A DNA stretch of 64,000 nt, taken from Pisaster brevispinus. Lineage: Eukaryota > Echinodermata > Asteroidea > Forcipulatida > Asteriidae. A program made the translations under genes and the position numbers. This document shows positions 21,691 to 32,900 of the stretch, in pieces. The notes below the pieces were generated by a model that ran no database searches, was not told where the DNA came from, and worked only from the letters and a program-made list of their open reading frames with translations. The stretch is from positions 9,086,087 through 9,150,086 of the forward strand of contig JAMKCF010000015.1 in assembly GCA_023634235.1 (NCBI GenBank), given 5' to 3'. Each line of letters begins with the position of its first letter. Position 1 is the stretch's first letter.

Positions 21691-22140
21691 TCTTTATCAG
21701 CCGTTTAGGCAATAACAATGTGAGGAGCCGGTCTTCACTATGACTAAAAAAAAAAAAACTAGGTTGGTGGTTCCAGCCAAGGTCATCACTATAGGTTCGA
21801 TTTGTAAGGAGAAAACCTCGGAAAGGTTCAATCAATTCAAATTAATTCAGTTCAAAAACTCCATTCATCCTAGATTAGGCAAATACAAGAGATTGGACAG
21901 CACTGTTATTCAAAACAGTTTAAATTTACATCTTAGGTCTTAATAGATGAAAAACCACGATATAAAGGGTTTTTTTCAACTTGCAACCATAACAATCATT
22001 CACTCCTGATCTAGGTTGCGTCTCTCTAAGTTTCCAAAACATTCTTTCATTAACTCCCTCCCAGTATTCATGGAAGTGAAACATCAAACTACACATTTTT
22101 ACAAATCTTTACCCATTTTTAAATAAATTTGAACAAGTAC

Positions 22141-22186
22141 CTGTCACAGCAGACACCATCAGAAATGCCAGCGCTGCTCCATCCAT
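22141..22186 (-). pseudogene. Discoidin copy B exon 1
   Basis: It encodes MDGAALAFLMVSAVT plus one base, with donor GACAG|gtactt. Start codon, length and phase are the same as in copy A. Confidence 0.7.
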
Positions 22187-22510
22187 TCTCAGAATTGCAA
22201 ATATCAAAGTTGCTGGGTGTAGATGTTGTACTTGCTAATAAGCTTTACTGACAAACCCTTGGGAGTATGATAAGACCCGTCTTTCTCGTGTGGGTGGAAT
22301 TATCCTACCTTGGCAAGGCGTTCACTCCATCAAGTATAGTGAAAAAGGAACTGCGTCTGTGAGCTTTACCTGGCAATAAGGGACCAGAAGAAACGTTTCT
22401 AATAACTTGTTCACTTGATAGGACAAAAACAATACAATGTTTTCACATCGATGCACCCAGCGTCGGTAACTTGACGAGATTTTTTTTTTAAATAAAGGTT
22501 TTTTTTTTTC

Positions 22511-22547
22511 GTCCTCTCTATCTCATATTATGAGATAGAGAGGACGA
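22511..22547. repeat. Perfect 17-bp hairpin upstream of copy B
   Basis: CGTCCTCTCTATCTCAT, loop ATT, then the exact reverse complement. Copy A has only the GAGATAGAGAAGACG arm at the matching place. Confidence 0.75.
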
Positions 22548-23799
22548 AGCATTACGACGGCTAGGCCTTTTGTTTGAAAGGGTAGGATGGTATGGCGAAG
22601 ATATTATTATTACACACTTATTTTTATTAAAGATATTTTTATTTGAGAAAAAATGCATGTTGCTGAAAAACGAGACACATCTAATCATTGTGTTTTTGTA
22701 TTTGTTATTTAATGTCAATGCACATAAATCTGTATGAGTTTGTGTTTAGTGTGATTCCACAACCTTCTACAATCAACAACTAAAATCCAAAATGGTTGAC
22801 TTCCCTTTTACAACCGTCCGAGTTAATATCGTGACCCATGAGTCACTATCTGGCCGCGTATTGTAATATAACGTGTTTTTATATTCAGGAGGAGGGTTTG
22901 CGTGACTTTTGAGGCATCTTGTTGATTTTGGGAAGGGACGGCGGAAAAGAGCACTGAAAAGAGACAAGTAAAGGACGAACCACTAGTACAATTTGTTTCT
23001 TTTCTTTTTTATTTAGTTTTCTTGAAACAATATCTCGTAAATAATATCTGGAGGGAACGAAAACATTTCGAGTGAACGAAGTTAACTATTTCGCGGATAA
23101 GGTTCAATAGGATCGTGCACACAAACAAAAAACAAACAAAAAAATACTCCGACTGATCAAAAAAAAAAATTCATGTGAACGGAGCAAAGCGTACAATAAG
23201 GTTCAATAGGATCTGTGTATGATCACACATGATTATCCTTGACATTTTGATTAGACCATTGGAACACGCGCGACACCGATTACACATTATTTTGTCATGT
23301 ATTTACTGCCACGTCGCTCGAGAATATAATATTGGACACGCGCCGTGTAGTATAGATAATAATATTGCACACTTCGCAGCATCATTCCCCAAATAATTAT
23401 TTTGATCCCCGTTGTTAGTTTGTCAAAACAAGGTAAAGACGTGTCGCAGGGGTTGGTGTCTATATGAAATTGTCCACGTTGATTAGAAGGGGTTTAGAAA
23501 TATCAGGTTGAGTTTCCGCGTCTATTTTGTGTTTATTTTAAAAAGTTGAAATGACAAGCATGTGTCAAGTTTATGAAACGATGGGATCTGTTTCGTTTGT
23601 ACATTATCTCAGAATAATCATGAGGTAAAATCTTGACTTTTCCATTTCACGAGGTGGATACACTCGTAATCATTCATCAAACTTTAAGAAGGGCCTATAT
23701 TAGGCATACGTGTTGCAAGCATCATACAGATATAATTATTTTTAAATGAAACTGCATGACTTGGTAAATTTTAATTATTTTGGGGTTGACCAAGAAATG

Positions 23800-23873
23800 C
23801 TGGCTAGAGCGGGTTTTTAACCTATGACCTCGGATTAACATGCTGACGCTATACCAACTGAGCTATCTGAGCC
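23800..23873 (-). repeat. tRNA-derived SINE head
   Basis: The minus strand has the A-box-like TAGCTCAGTTGGTATAGCG and a decayed B box. It is followed by a CAACCCCAAAATAATTAAAA tail that is nearly shared with the element at 24043. The cloverleaf does not pair well. Confidence 0.55.
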
Positions 23874-24042
23874 ATATTCGGGTCTCCTTATTTTGTCAAT
23901 ATCGGGTTCTAAAATGCCAGTCAGAAGCTATTCAACCTGTACGGGTAGGCCTACTGCCGCATCGCCGGAATGACCTTAATAATAAACCACCAGGGAAACT
24001 GCTGGGTAAATTTTTATTATTTTGGGGTTGAACAAAGAACAA

Positions 24043-24115
24043 TTTAGCGGGATTTGAACCTACGACCTCCGGATTAACGGTGCGCCGGCGCTCGACCAAC
24101 TGAGCTACCTATCCC
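24043..24115 (-). repeat. tRNA-derived SINE head
   Basis: The minus strand has TAGCTCAGTTGGTCGAGCG (A box) and AGGTTCAAATCCCGC (B box). The acceptor stem does not pair (GGGATAG against TAAATTG), so this is a SINE and not a tRNA gene. Tail CAACCCCAAAATAATAAAAA. Confidence 0.6.
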
Positions 24116-24240
24116 TATTGACGGTCTGCCGCTCCGCAGGCCTATCGTAAACTGGTGTGTGTGAACTCTGGCTACTAACAGCAGAATACTGGTTGAACAG
24201 CCTCTGACTGGCACCCCTGGACAATGAAAATACAGAGAGA

Positions 24241-24305
24241 GTACCTATTGGGCTAGATTGGTAGTGCGCCGGCACGTTATGTCGGAGGTCAAATCCTGCT
24301 CTAGT
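24241..24305 (+). repeat. tRNA-derived SINE head
   Basis: The plus strand has GGGCTAGATTGGTAGTGCG (A-box like) and GGAGGTCAAATCCTGC (B-box like), then TAATTTGTTTC and a C-rich tail. Its orientation is opposite to the two preceding heads. Confidence 0.45.
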
Positions 24306-26780
24306 AATTTGTTTCTTTTTTAACCCCACCCCACCCCCCCCCCCCCAAAAAAAGAAACCGCGTTTCCTTGTAACAATACATGTAACTAATACATGCAACA
24401 GTGTTTCTATACTTAAACAGAATCTCCCTCTCTTGCACAGAAGTACACCCCCCCCCCCAAGTTCCTCTAACGAATTACTGGGATTCCCAGAACACAATGA
24501 GGGACACGACCCTTGAGTACCAGAAAGGGCATACAGATATCGTCTAACTAAAATTATATCAAAACGGAATACCGCCCTCTACTGGCTGTGCTATCGTTTC
24601 GGATGATCAAAAGGTGCGTCTGTTGGTACATCCTTGGTAGGCCTAGCCTACACAGCACACATCCTACAACACAATTGGAACTTGAACCTCGTCATGTAAG
24701 GCGAAAGCAAATTTGGAGAGATTTTTCAACAAAAGCTTGCTCCTCTCAGCAATTCTCAGTGGTTTCCACACTCTGAGAACAGATCCTCAATGTCTCTCAG
24801 ATATCAACCTAAACTCAAATCATACAGGTCCACAGAGCACTACCAGATTCAGGACAAGCCCTCTGCCTTACATGGCCGAGTTGTTGAATGGAAAATAGTG
24901 CAATCTTCTCCTATTAATAAGTCACCCATTTACTCTTGTCTCTTGTATTTAATCAATTTTCTTTGAGGTGTATATATTCATCTGTCTGTTTAAATGTTAT
25001 GTACCAAATTTAATTAATCAATCTGCATATAACGGACTGACTGTCTATTTAATTTAGTATATATTTCGATATAATTTGGTTTCTTGTAGGCCCTATATAC
25101 TGGGTTTTTAATATTGTTATTCTTAATATAGTAAATTTCATGTAATTCAGCATTTGGCTGCAAATGTAATTTTAGCAACAAACCAATTAACATTACATTA
25201 ATAATGTTCAAGATGGGGCAAAAGAAACAGCTACTGTGTGATGTCGTCAGAGACCACTCTAGTGGTGGTAGTCTTAAGGCAAAAGAAAACTAACTTTTTA
25301 TAAAACCAACACTAGTTATTCGTGATGTTAAAAAGTAAAATAGCAACAACTCAATTGGCTACATATGCTATGTGAACAATGGACGGAGTTTGAGGAAACC
25401 CCGCCCAAGATACAGCAAAGAGGGCAAAGTTGAGATCGATAAATCAAAATCATACAAACTTTTGAGAAACTTTGATGAGGAAAAGTCACACGTAACCTAT
25501 ATAAATTAAGAATAGTAAAAGTCTGTAAGGGATTGAAACGTTTGCGTGGGAATTTTGAACTTCGCGGGTGCGACAAATCTCTTCGGGAGGAGTGTTGGCT
25601 CTCATGGTATCGATGATTCGAACTTAGACTCTTCTTGGTTGATACGCATGGCGGTTATATATTTTCTAGTTCTTTATCTATTTAACTATTTCTACATGCT
25701 TTTTTCAAAACCAACTTAAAACACAAAGTGCGGGAACTTTAACAATTGACATATAATAGAGAATTTTAAATCATAAACCACCTAGAAAAAAAAATAAAAC
25801 TAAGAGGAACTTTCAAAGCAAGAAAACAGGAACAAATGGTTTATTTAATTTAAAATAGGGAAAATAAGTGCACGTGAATCTAGGGACAATTTTTCACCCA
25901 TGTCGGTAAAAGACGGAATTTTCATTTGCATATACTATTGGTTTCGGGTTTTGATGCCCATTCAAGCTTTATTTCGTGATTAAAAACGTCAAATTTGGTT
26001 GCCAAAGGCAAATATCTAATTTACTATATAACAAATGATTGACATTTGCATAGTTGGGTGTAAAAATTTACACTTTAATGTTTTTATGACTAATCATGTG
26101 TCACACCCTTTAATTGCAGACGCTGGAATTGAATACTTGCAAGCCCCTGGCATAATGGCATTGACGATCATAAATGTTCGAATTGGTACAGCAAACAACT
26201 TTGCGAAACTAGTTCATCGACGGGTATAATAAATCTGACGTCTTGTACTACCTACGCCATTCTTTATTTCCCCGAAAAGAAATGATGCAAACATAAGTGA
26301 CGTTGTCATTTCGCCAATACTATCTTGCGAAATATAAATAGGCCTAATTTAAAATGAAACTATTTTGAACAAAATTCAAAAACCATCCGGTCTCAAAGAT
26401 CATTTCCACAACCGTGTCGCGCTCATTCTATTATTTTCACCGATGTTCTGCGAGTCAGAAATAATTGGAAGTATAAAGAGGAATCTTGCCAGCCGCGATG
26501 TTAAAGCCGTTTCATTTTCATTGCGGGGCACCTAAATCATTTTTGGCTTTATTTTTTCATATTCAATTACATCAACCCACTCGACGTGTTGATGGTAAAT
26601 ACCCAACGGACGACTGGAGTTGTTTACGGGTTGCCTCTATTGATCATAATGCACTGACTGGGTTCAGCCAGTGTGTGTTGTTTTTCAGAGCAGCTAGCGG
26701 TGCATGACGGGTAGATGGGATCGACGGGGGAAAACATCACACAAACACTGCATGCAGGTAGTCAGTCAGAGAGCTAGCTC

Positions 26781-26786
26781 TATATA
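26781..26786 (+). promoter_or_regulatory. Possible TATA element upstream of the DOK7-like gene
   Basis: TATATA lies 61 bp before the start codon, in a stretch free of recognisable repeats. If used, initiation about 30 bp downstream would give a short 5' UTR. A distant 5' non-coding exon cannot be excluded. Confidence 0.25.
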
Positions 26787-26846
26787 CGGACAGACGATAA
26801 TATGAAAGCGCTTGTCAGCTAACACACGGGGAGCCCCAGTGGTAAG

Positions 26847-26906
26847 ATGGCCGACCACACCAACACGTTGCTCCAGTGCTCGCTAAAAATTCGACACGGC
26901 CGAAAG
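26847..26906 (+). CDS. DOK7: DOK7-like exon 1 (residues 1-20)
   Basis: This exon encodes 20 codons, MADHTNTLLQCSLKIRHGRK, the first strand of the PH domain. The ATG has A at -3 and G at +4, a good initiation context. The exon ends in CGAAAG|gtaagg, a strong donor in phase 0. LLQCSLKIRHGRK aligns with the human DOK7 start (VEGQVKLRDGKK), which supports this as the true N-terminus. Confidence 0.87.
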
Positions 26907-29900
26907 GTAAGGGTTCTCATATTTCCACCAGAATCCCGCATTTTTCGAAAGGTTTGGTTTTTGGCATGGTAGCAGGTTATGATTTTTCTCTCTCCTTACT
27001 TGTGTGTCGTTCTGCTTTATAAATTGCAGTGGAAAACGCGGTGGTGCGAGCTGACAAAACTAAGCCCAGTATCCGGTGAGTAACAAACAACTTTAAATTA
27101 GTCACACAACAAAAACATGTTTTTCACCGCACCGGCTTTTCAGAAATGGGATCGTGAAAAGGGCAAGGAAAAAAGAAAAGAAAGGTGGTGTGTTTAAAAA
27201 AAAACCATTTGACTTCCAATCTGATGAGGCATTCTTTCACACCTACTTTAAACTCTTAAAATGAGTTTTCGTCTGAACCTTAAAAATCTTTAAAGTAGGC
27301 CTAAAAACAAGTCAACACAGACTTGTTGTTATATGAAGTTCACCGTTACTAGCTTAAAATACCAAAAACATTCATTATGCCGGTCTTTCTTTTGTATGTT
27401 TTGGGGGAAAAGTAGTTCAGGTAAATGCAACTTCTCAATTTGGGTTGCTCAGCAGAACCATTGAAAACTGAAAAACAGAACAAGTTATTGTGTCAGGCAC
27501 TTTCCTCATTTTTTGACAATCTGCTAATGCATGCCTGGTGGTTGTACTGTCACTGTGAAGGGTTTTGAATGGAAATTGATCTTTGTTAGTAAAACTTCCA
27601 AGTTATCTTCAGTCATGCATTACTAGAAGTTAGAACAAACATTTTTAAGGAACAAAACAAACTAAAACAGATATATTTTTCTTTAAAAATGTGTCACAAT
27701 GTAAAAACATTTTAAGTTAAAAGTGTGAATTCATAACATCAAAGGTATTCAAGTCACTGCACCAAATGAAAGATCTATTTATAAAATTGTGTTCAAAATG
27801 TATGTTAGACTGAGGTTCATGCATTTCTTGATATGGGTTATTGGTTTATCTTTAAAAAAAGTGAGTGAAACAGAATAGTTACATTAACTTGTTTTTGTAA
27901 AGGTCAAACCAGCAGAGTAATTACTCGTGGGAGTAAGGTGACTTTATTAAATTAAGGGACACCCGGTAAACATTAAGCAAACAATTGAATTATAATTGCG
28001 TCAAACCATATTCAAAACAACTTTTGATACGTCACTCATTTCACTTGTTAGGAGTTTTTATATGTAATCCACCTTGCTTTTAAATAATAAGTTATGGGTT
28101 ACGGTTGTATCAAATACTAATCAGTTGATAATTATTGTTTGATCCTAAACCTCAAAGTTTGTTTTCGTACCGGTCAAAGTTTGTTTTCAGTACTGATGTT
28201 TTGCATTATTATTAATATTTAAAGAATGACGTCATGATTTCAGACAATGTGACCGTAGAACGCTGCCAAAACAAGCAGGCACATGGGTAGATTCACAGGG
28301 CACATTATCTGTTTAATTTAAATGACTAAAGCTCGGTTCATACTTCCTGCGAATGCAAATGCGAAGCAAAATTTGGTGACACAATAACCGATACGCGCTG
28401 TTTTTCGAATTGTGACGCAAACAAATTCGCTTCGCAGGAAGCATTCGCAGGAAGTATGAACTGGGCTTAAGATTTAAAATGTTGTATAGCTAGTAGTTTA
28501 GTGTTTTCCAAACATGTTTGTAGGGAAATTTACTAATGCACATACATGACTGTACTACCTTTTCAATACCATACCTCCTAAAAGTGAAGCAAAAAGAAAG
28601 CTCTTTTCTGATTGACAAGATTTTTTTAAAATTCAGAACAAGGTCTGTTTTATGGACCAAATTATGGCATCAAAGTCCCAGTCATTTCTCTTTAATTACA
28701 TGCAATAATGTAGACCTGCCTTAAAATGTGATTTCCAGAAATAACAACAATTGCAGGCTGGCTGTTATTACGATGTTTTTCCATCCTGCCCCACATTTGT
28801 GATCCCCCTTGTGTGGTCCACACCCGTAGAGTTCCCTGCAAATCCTCTTCCGACATCAATGACAATAGGCGCCTTCCTAAGAAGGTATTGGGGGGCGACT
28901 GCTCTGGAAGTTGTTGTTCACATTGATGCAGCATCTGCCGTAAATTGCATATCTTCTTTTTCCTGTTTTTTTTTTTCAGCCCAGTGTTTTTTTGTGAGGA
29001 CGGAGGTTTCAATATTGTGTTAAGTCTACATTATTAAATGGTGGTGAATTCACCAGACAAGGCAGCTTGTAATGGGGCAATTATTGCCTAGTATTTAGAT
29101 GGGGGTGAATGCACGCCGCCACCACCGCCATCATGTGCTCCATGGTGCTGCCACTTCATGGCCTGACCATGGGAGAGTTGTTTTTGTCGATAGTGTAAGC
29201 AGGGAACAATTGAGACCATTTCCTCACACCCTCAGACAAAAGAAACCCCCGAGCCGGTGTGTTTTTTGTGGACATTCGGACACAAACAACCTGCCCTAGA
29301 CTTGCAAGTGTCTTTCCACAGTTGAGAATAGAGTCACTGGACTAATTTAACTGTTGGAATGATAAGTGGAGGTCAATAATTACCCAAAGGGACTGTATTT
29401 GTTTACCTGACTTCCTTTACAAAGCAATGTAAAAACAAATCTGTGTATTTTGCATGCACCACTCGGCCTGTTGGTCGTGTTGGTTGGCAAAATTATAGTC
29501 TGCAATTTAATTTATAATAATACACTTAGCACTTACATACACTCAAATCAATTTTCATATCAACATTTCAAAACATACATGTAGCACTAAATGTACCATT
29601 AAGGTTTTAAATCAATAATATGAAATATTAGGATTTTTTCTTCTTCATTTTCCTTAAAAAAGATAGATTTTGTAGCACCACACAGTGGAAAATAACAACA
29701 GATGTTTTCCTTAAAAAAAACACACACACACAAAAACAGTAAATGAGAATCCTGCATTGTTTTGTTTTATAAATAAATAATCACCTAGGACTCTGCAATC
29801 AGTATTTAAATTAAAGTTTTACCTTTTTGACATTGAACAAGCTTTGTGAAGTAACTTTATTGAGATATTTTTCACCATAGATATTATTTATATTTCAAAA

Positions 29901-32900
29901 TTTATATTCATATTCGGCCATTTTGTATGACTTACTCATTATTTATTTTGTGTGTTAAAAAAAAAAAAAAAAAAATTAATAAAAACTACAATAAGTGGCC
30001 ATTATTTTAGCCTGGACTGTCATCCAGGGAAAGACAATTTATGACCCGGAAGAAAATGCAAAACATCAGCTATAACTCAAGCAGCTGATTTCCCTGTGGA
30101 TTCAGTTGAATTAATCCTTGATATTCTCCTGAAGTAAAAATTAATGCTAGTTCAATTGAGGCAAGATACTTCATTCTTGTAGTGAATACGTGAATAGTAT
30201 CTAAAAAAGGAAAATTTAAATTTCTATTGGGAGAACAAAAAGAACCAAGGCAATGGCAAGTGGCATAATAATAATAGTTGTCTACATGAAGAAGCATGCC
30301 TGTTTATTGTTACAAACCTATCCGTTGGGGTGTTTGTTTGTTTGTTTCTTTAACAAAAGGGAATTTGAAATTGTTTTTAGAAAACGATATACATATATTA
30401 TATTTTAAAGCAAACTCATGACAAGGGGTCATCAAAAAACACAGCTTGTAATCCATGCTTTCTTGCCAAGATTTTAAAATAATTTTCATTCACTTGATTT
30501 AGTTTCTCTGTTTAGTCTACCATAAAAATACATCAATAATTTGTGTGTGAGGAAGGACGACGTAACAAAAAGTTATCGGAAAAGGGGCGCAAGAAATTAA
30601 CGTGCAAAAATGTGGTTCAAGATAACTGAGTGTGAAAGTTTGATCAATTTTCTGCCAAGTCATCATAGGAAGGCCTGAATTTTGCATAGGAATGGGAAAT
30701 TGTCTCGTTGGGGAATTCTAGCAACAATGATGTAACAGTAATACTACATTTTGTTTGTTTGTCAGGGCCCATTTTATCGCTTATGGCCTTTAGTTACTGG
30801 AAAAATGTACCTCATGTGCACGGAAGAAGGGCTTAGAGCCTTATACGCTCTTCTTTTGGGCACACAACGTTTTTTAAAACAAGTCATACACATCCTTGCT
30901 TACACCATATTACTCAAGACTATTAAAATGTTTGTAACTTTGGATAACCCCTAAAACACAAACCCCATGAAATTCCTGGGGAATGTTAACCCCATCAGAA
31001 CTCCATGTTCGTTTCACACTTGATGCAATTTTCTTGGGGAAAATTGCACAAACAAGATGCTAACCCCAGAGTTAAGTGGCTTACACCGCGTTTACACTAG
31101 ATCCAGAAAGGTGGATTGAGATCCGGCGTTTTTTTAACGACCGCAGATCAAGATCCTGTGTCGCGTTTACACCAGCGCTTGATCCGGCTCCGATCCCACT
31201 TTTGAACCGGATGTGTATTGGTCGTGACGTCACCGCTCCTCGCAAAGAGCTCAAAGGTCACGATTACAGCGCGCCACTTCTAGAAATAATCATTATCAAG
31301 GCGAAGGTAGAATGCAGAAAATACAGTACAGCAAATGATACGGATAACAACGACCATGCAGGTAGAAATATTTGGTAGATCGGAATTAAAAAAATACAGC
31401 AACAAGGCAAGCTTCGAACGTAACGATGTATGTATAAGGACGCTGAAAACAACAAAACGTTTCACACACGCACAGTCCATGTGCACACAGCACACACACA
31501 AATATAAACAGCGACGGATGTCCCACCAAAGCACAAGCAAAAAGCGCGCCATTCGTAGCGAAACCGGAAATGACCACATCGAATTGCGGTGTCTGATCCA
31601 CCTTTGCGTTTACACTTGTATTTGGAATCCACTTTGCCGGATCTGATCCACCAATTGCCGGATTCAACCCTCCTCAAAAGGTGGATTAAAATTGCCGGAT
31701 CTTGAACCGGGTCTGATCCGGCTTTTTTGCGTTTACACTAGCCGTTAATCCACATTGCCGGATCAGACCCGGGTCTGATCCACCTTTCTAGATCTAGTGT
31801 AAACGGGGTCTCTACCCTACTCCCAAGCAAGTGTGAAAAGATGAACTAAGTTGTCCTGGACATTTTGCAGAAATTTGTTTAGTGTGAAAGGGCTTTAAGT
31901 AAGCTTTTTCAGTCAATCAAAACATTATTTGAAAACTACGTTATTTTCAATACAGCTACTGTTTTTTTGTTCACTTTCTTTCCATGTTGCTGAAGAAGAA
32001 AACAAACTCAAGTATTCTACCTTACAAGTGTGACCTAGAAAGCCTTGAGAAGAATCACAAAAACATACACAGAGTTTTTACATTTACTGTCTACACCAGA
32101 ATTTGTTTTTCAAAGTTGACTTTATTAGCCTAGCCCCATGTTGTGGGAAGAAGAGCCAAGTGTTTTTCCCATGTTGGAGAAACCCTCACAGATTTTATTT
32201 ATTTATTTATTTATGTTATTTTTTTTTCTTGTCAAGTGCATTCGTCGTTTAATGAGAACCTGTTTCACTTCTGGCCTGCTGGCATAGCAAATCGTTGACA
32301 TTGAGAGCTTGTTTTTCTCTTTTGTTGGTGATGGAACCTTTGTGTGCAGTCTTTATTGTGATGATTCATAATGCAGTCAATGGATTGATGTGTATGGAGC
32401 ATAATGAAACAATATCAATCATTAATTTTGTACAACAGGACAAAAATGCAGTATTTGCTGAAACAGAGAGCAAGTGGTTCACTTCAAGTTTGAGAAAATA
32501 TATTTTTATCCTCACCTTCTTGAGATAATGTAACAATTTAAGATAATGTAACAATGTAACACAATGAAACTGTCAAATAAATTAATCTTTTTTTATTTTA
32601 GCCAAAAAACTTTTTGCATTCAAGCTGGAATTATTTTTTTTCCAGAAAAATACAGTTGATCTTTCCAAACCCATCTCCAACAAGAAAGAATAGAACTAGG
32701 AAACAGTAACTTTTTTTTCAATTATTGAATACATGTTTTGGTGACTTTAGCACTGGCATGATACGCCCATTGAATAACTTTGTACTTTCGTATAAATCAG
32801 TTGGTTGTTTCCTGAATGGTGGCCATGAAACAGGTGAGGTGTAATCATTACTAGTGTTGGAAAACAAGCACTTGTTGTTGAGCATAACGGGAGTTATAGT

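Larger units (their letters stand above)
15301..22186 (-). pseudogene. Tandem paralogue of the discoidin gene, copy B, broken at two exons (gene-level entry)
   Basis: Recognisable exons in coding order are 22186-22141, 18333-18106, 16650-16515, a remnant at about 16209-16103, and 15468-15301. Exons 1, 2 and 5 are open and match copy A in length or nearly so. Exon 3 is open, but its acceptor AG reads CG (tgttcccg at 16658-16651). Exon 4 has lost about 62 bp: the acceptor and the KYISPTWFEVDLG core found in copy A. The next AG available in exon 4 would put the frame out of phase, and skipping exons 3 and 4 also shifts the frame. Copy B therefore should not make a complete discoidin domain. A truncated secreted four-cysteine product, or an assembly error, remain possible. 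Intron and upstream sequence also align with copy A, so the unit was duplicated as genomic DNA and not retroposed. Confidence 0.7.
21870..22665 (-). repeat. Duplicated upstream/exon 1/intron 1 segment, copy B
   Basis: The partner of 12395-13105. It has an insert of roughly 75 bp around 22255-22345 that copy A lacks, and a perfect hairpin at 22511-22547 of which copy A has only one arm. Confidence 0.7.
22666..26780. other. Intergenic DNA between the discoidin pair and the DOK7-like gene
   Basis: It contains the SINE heads at 23.8-24.3 kb, C-rich runs near 24330 and 24450, and a short TTTCGAG-type repeat at 23045-23100. The two genes at its ends point away from each other, so both promoters may lie here. 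No coding exon is supported. Confidence 0.5.

Noticed and set aside
24043..24115. A functional tRNA gene on the minus strand
   Set aside because: Good A and B boxes, but the acceptor stem does not pair and a repeat-type tail follows; a SINE fits better.
29949..29970. The poly(A) tract as evidence of a processed pseudogene
   Set aside because: No gene-like sequence precedes it on either strand; it is a plain A run.
31076..31378. Open frames inside the GTTTACACTAGATCC elements
   Set aside because: They appear on both strands of both copies, are short, and follow the palindromic repeats; no transposase motif.
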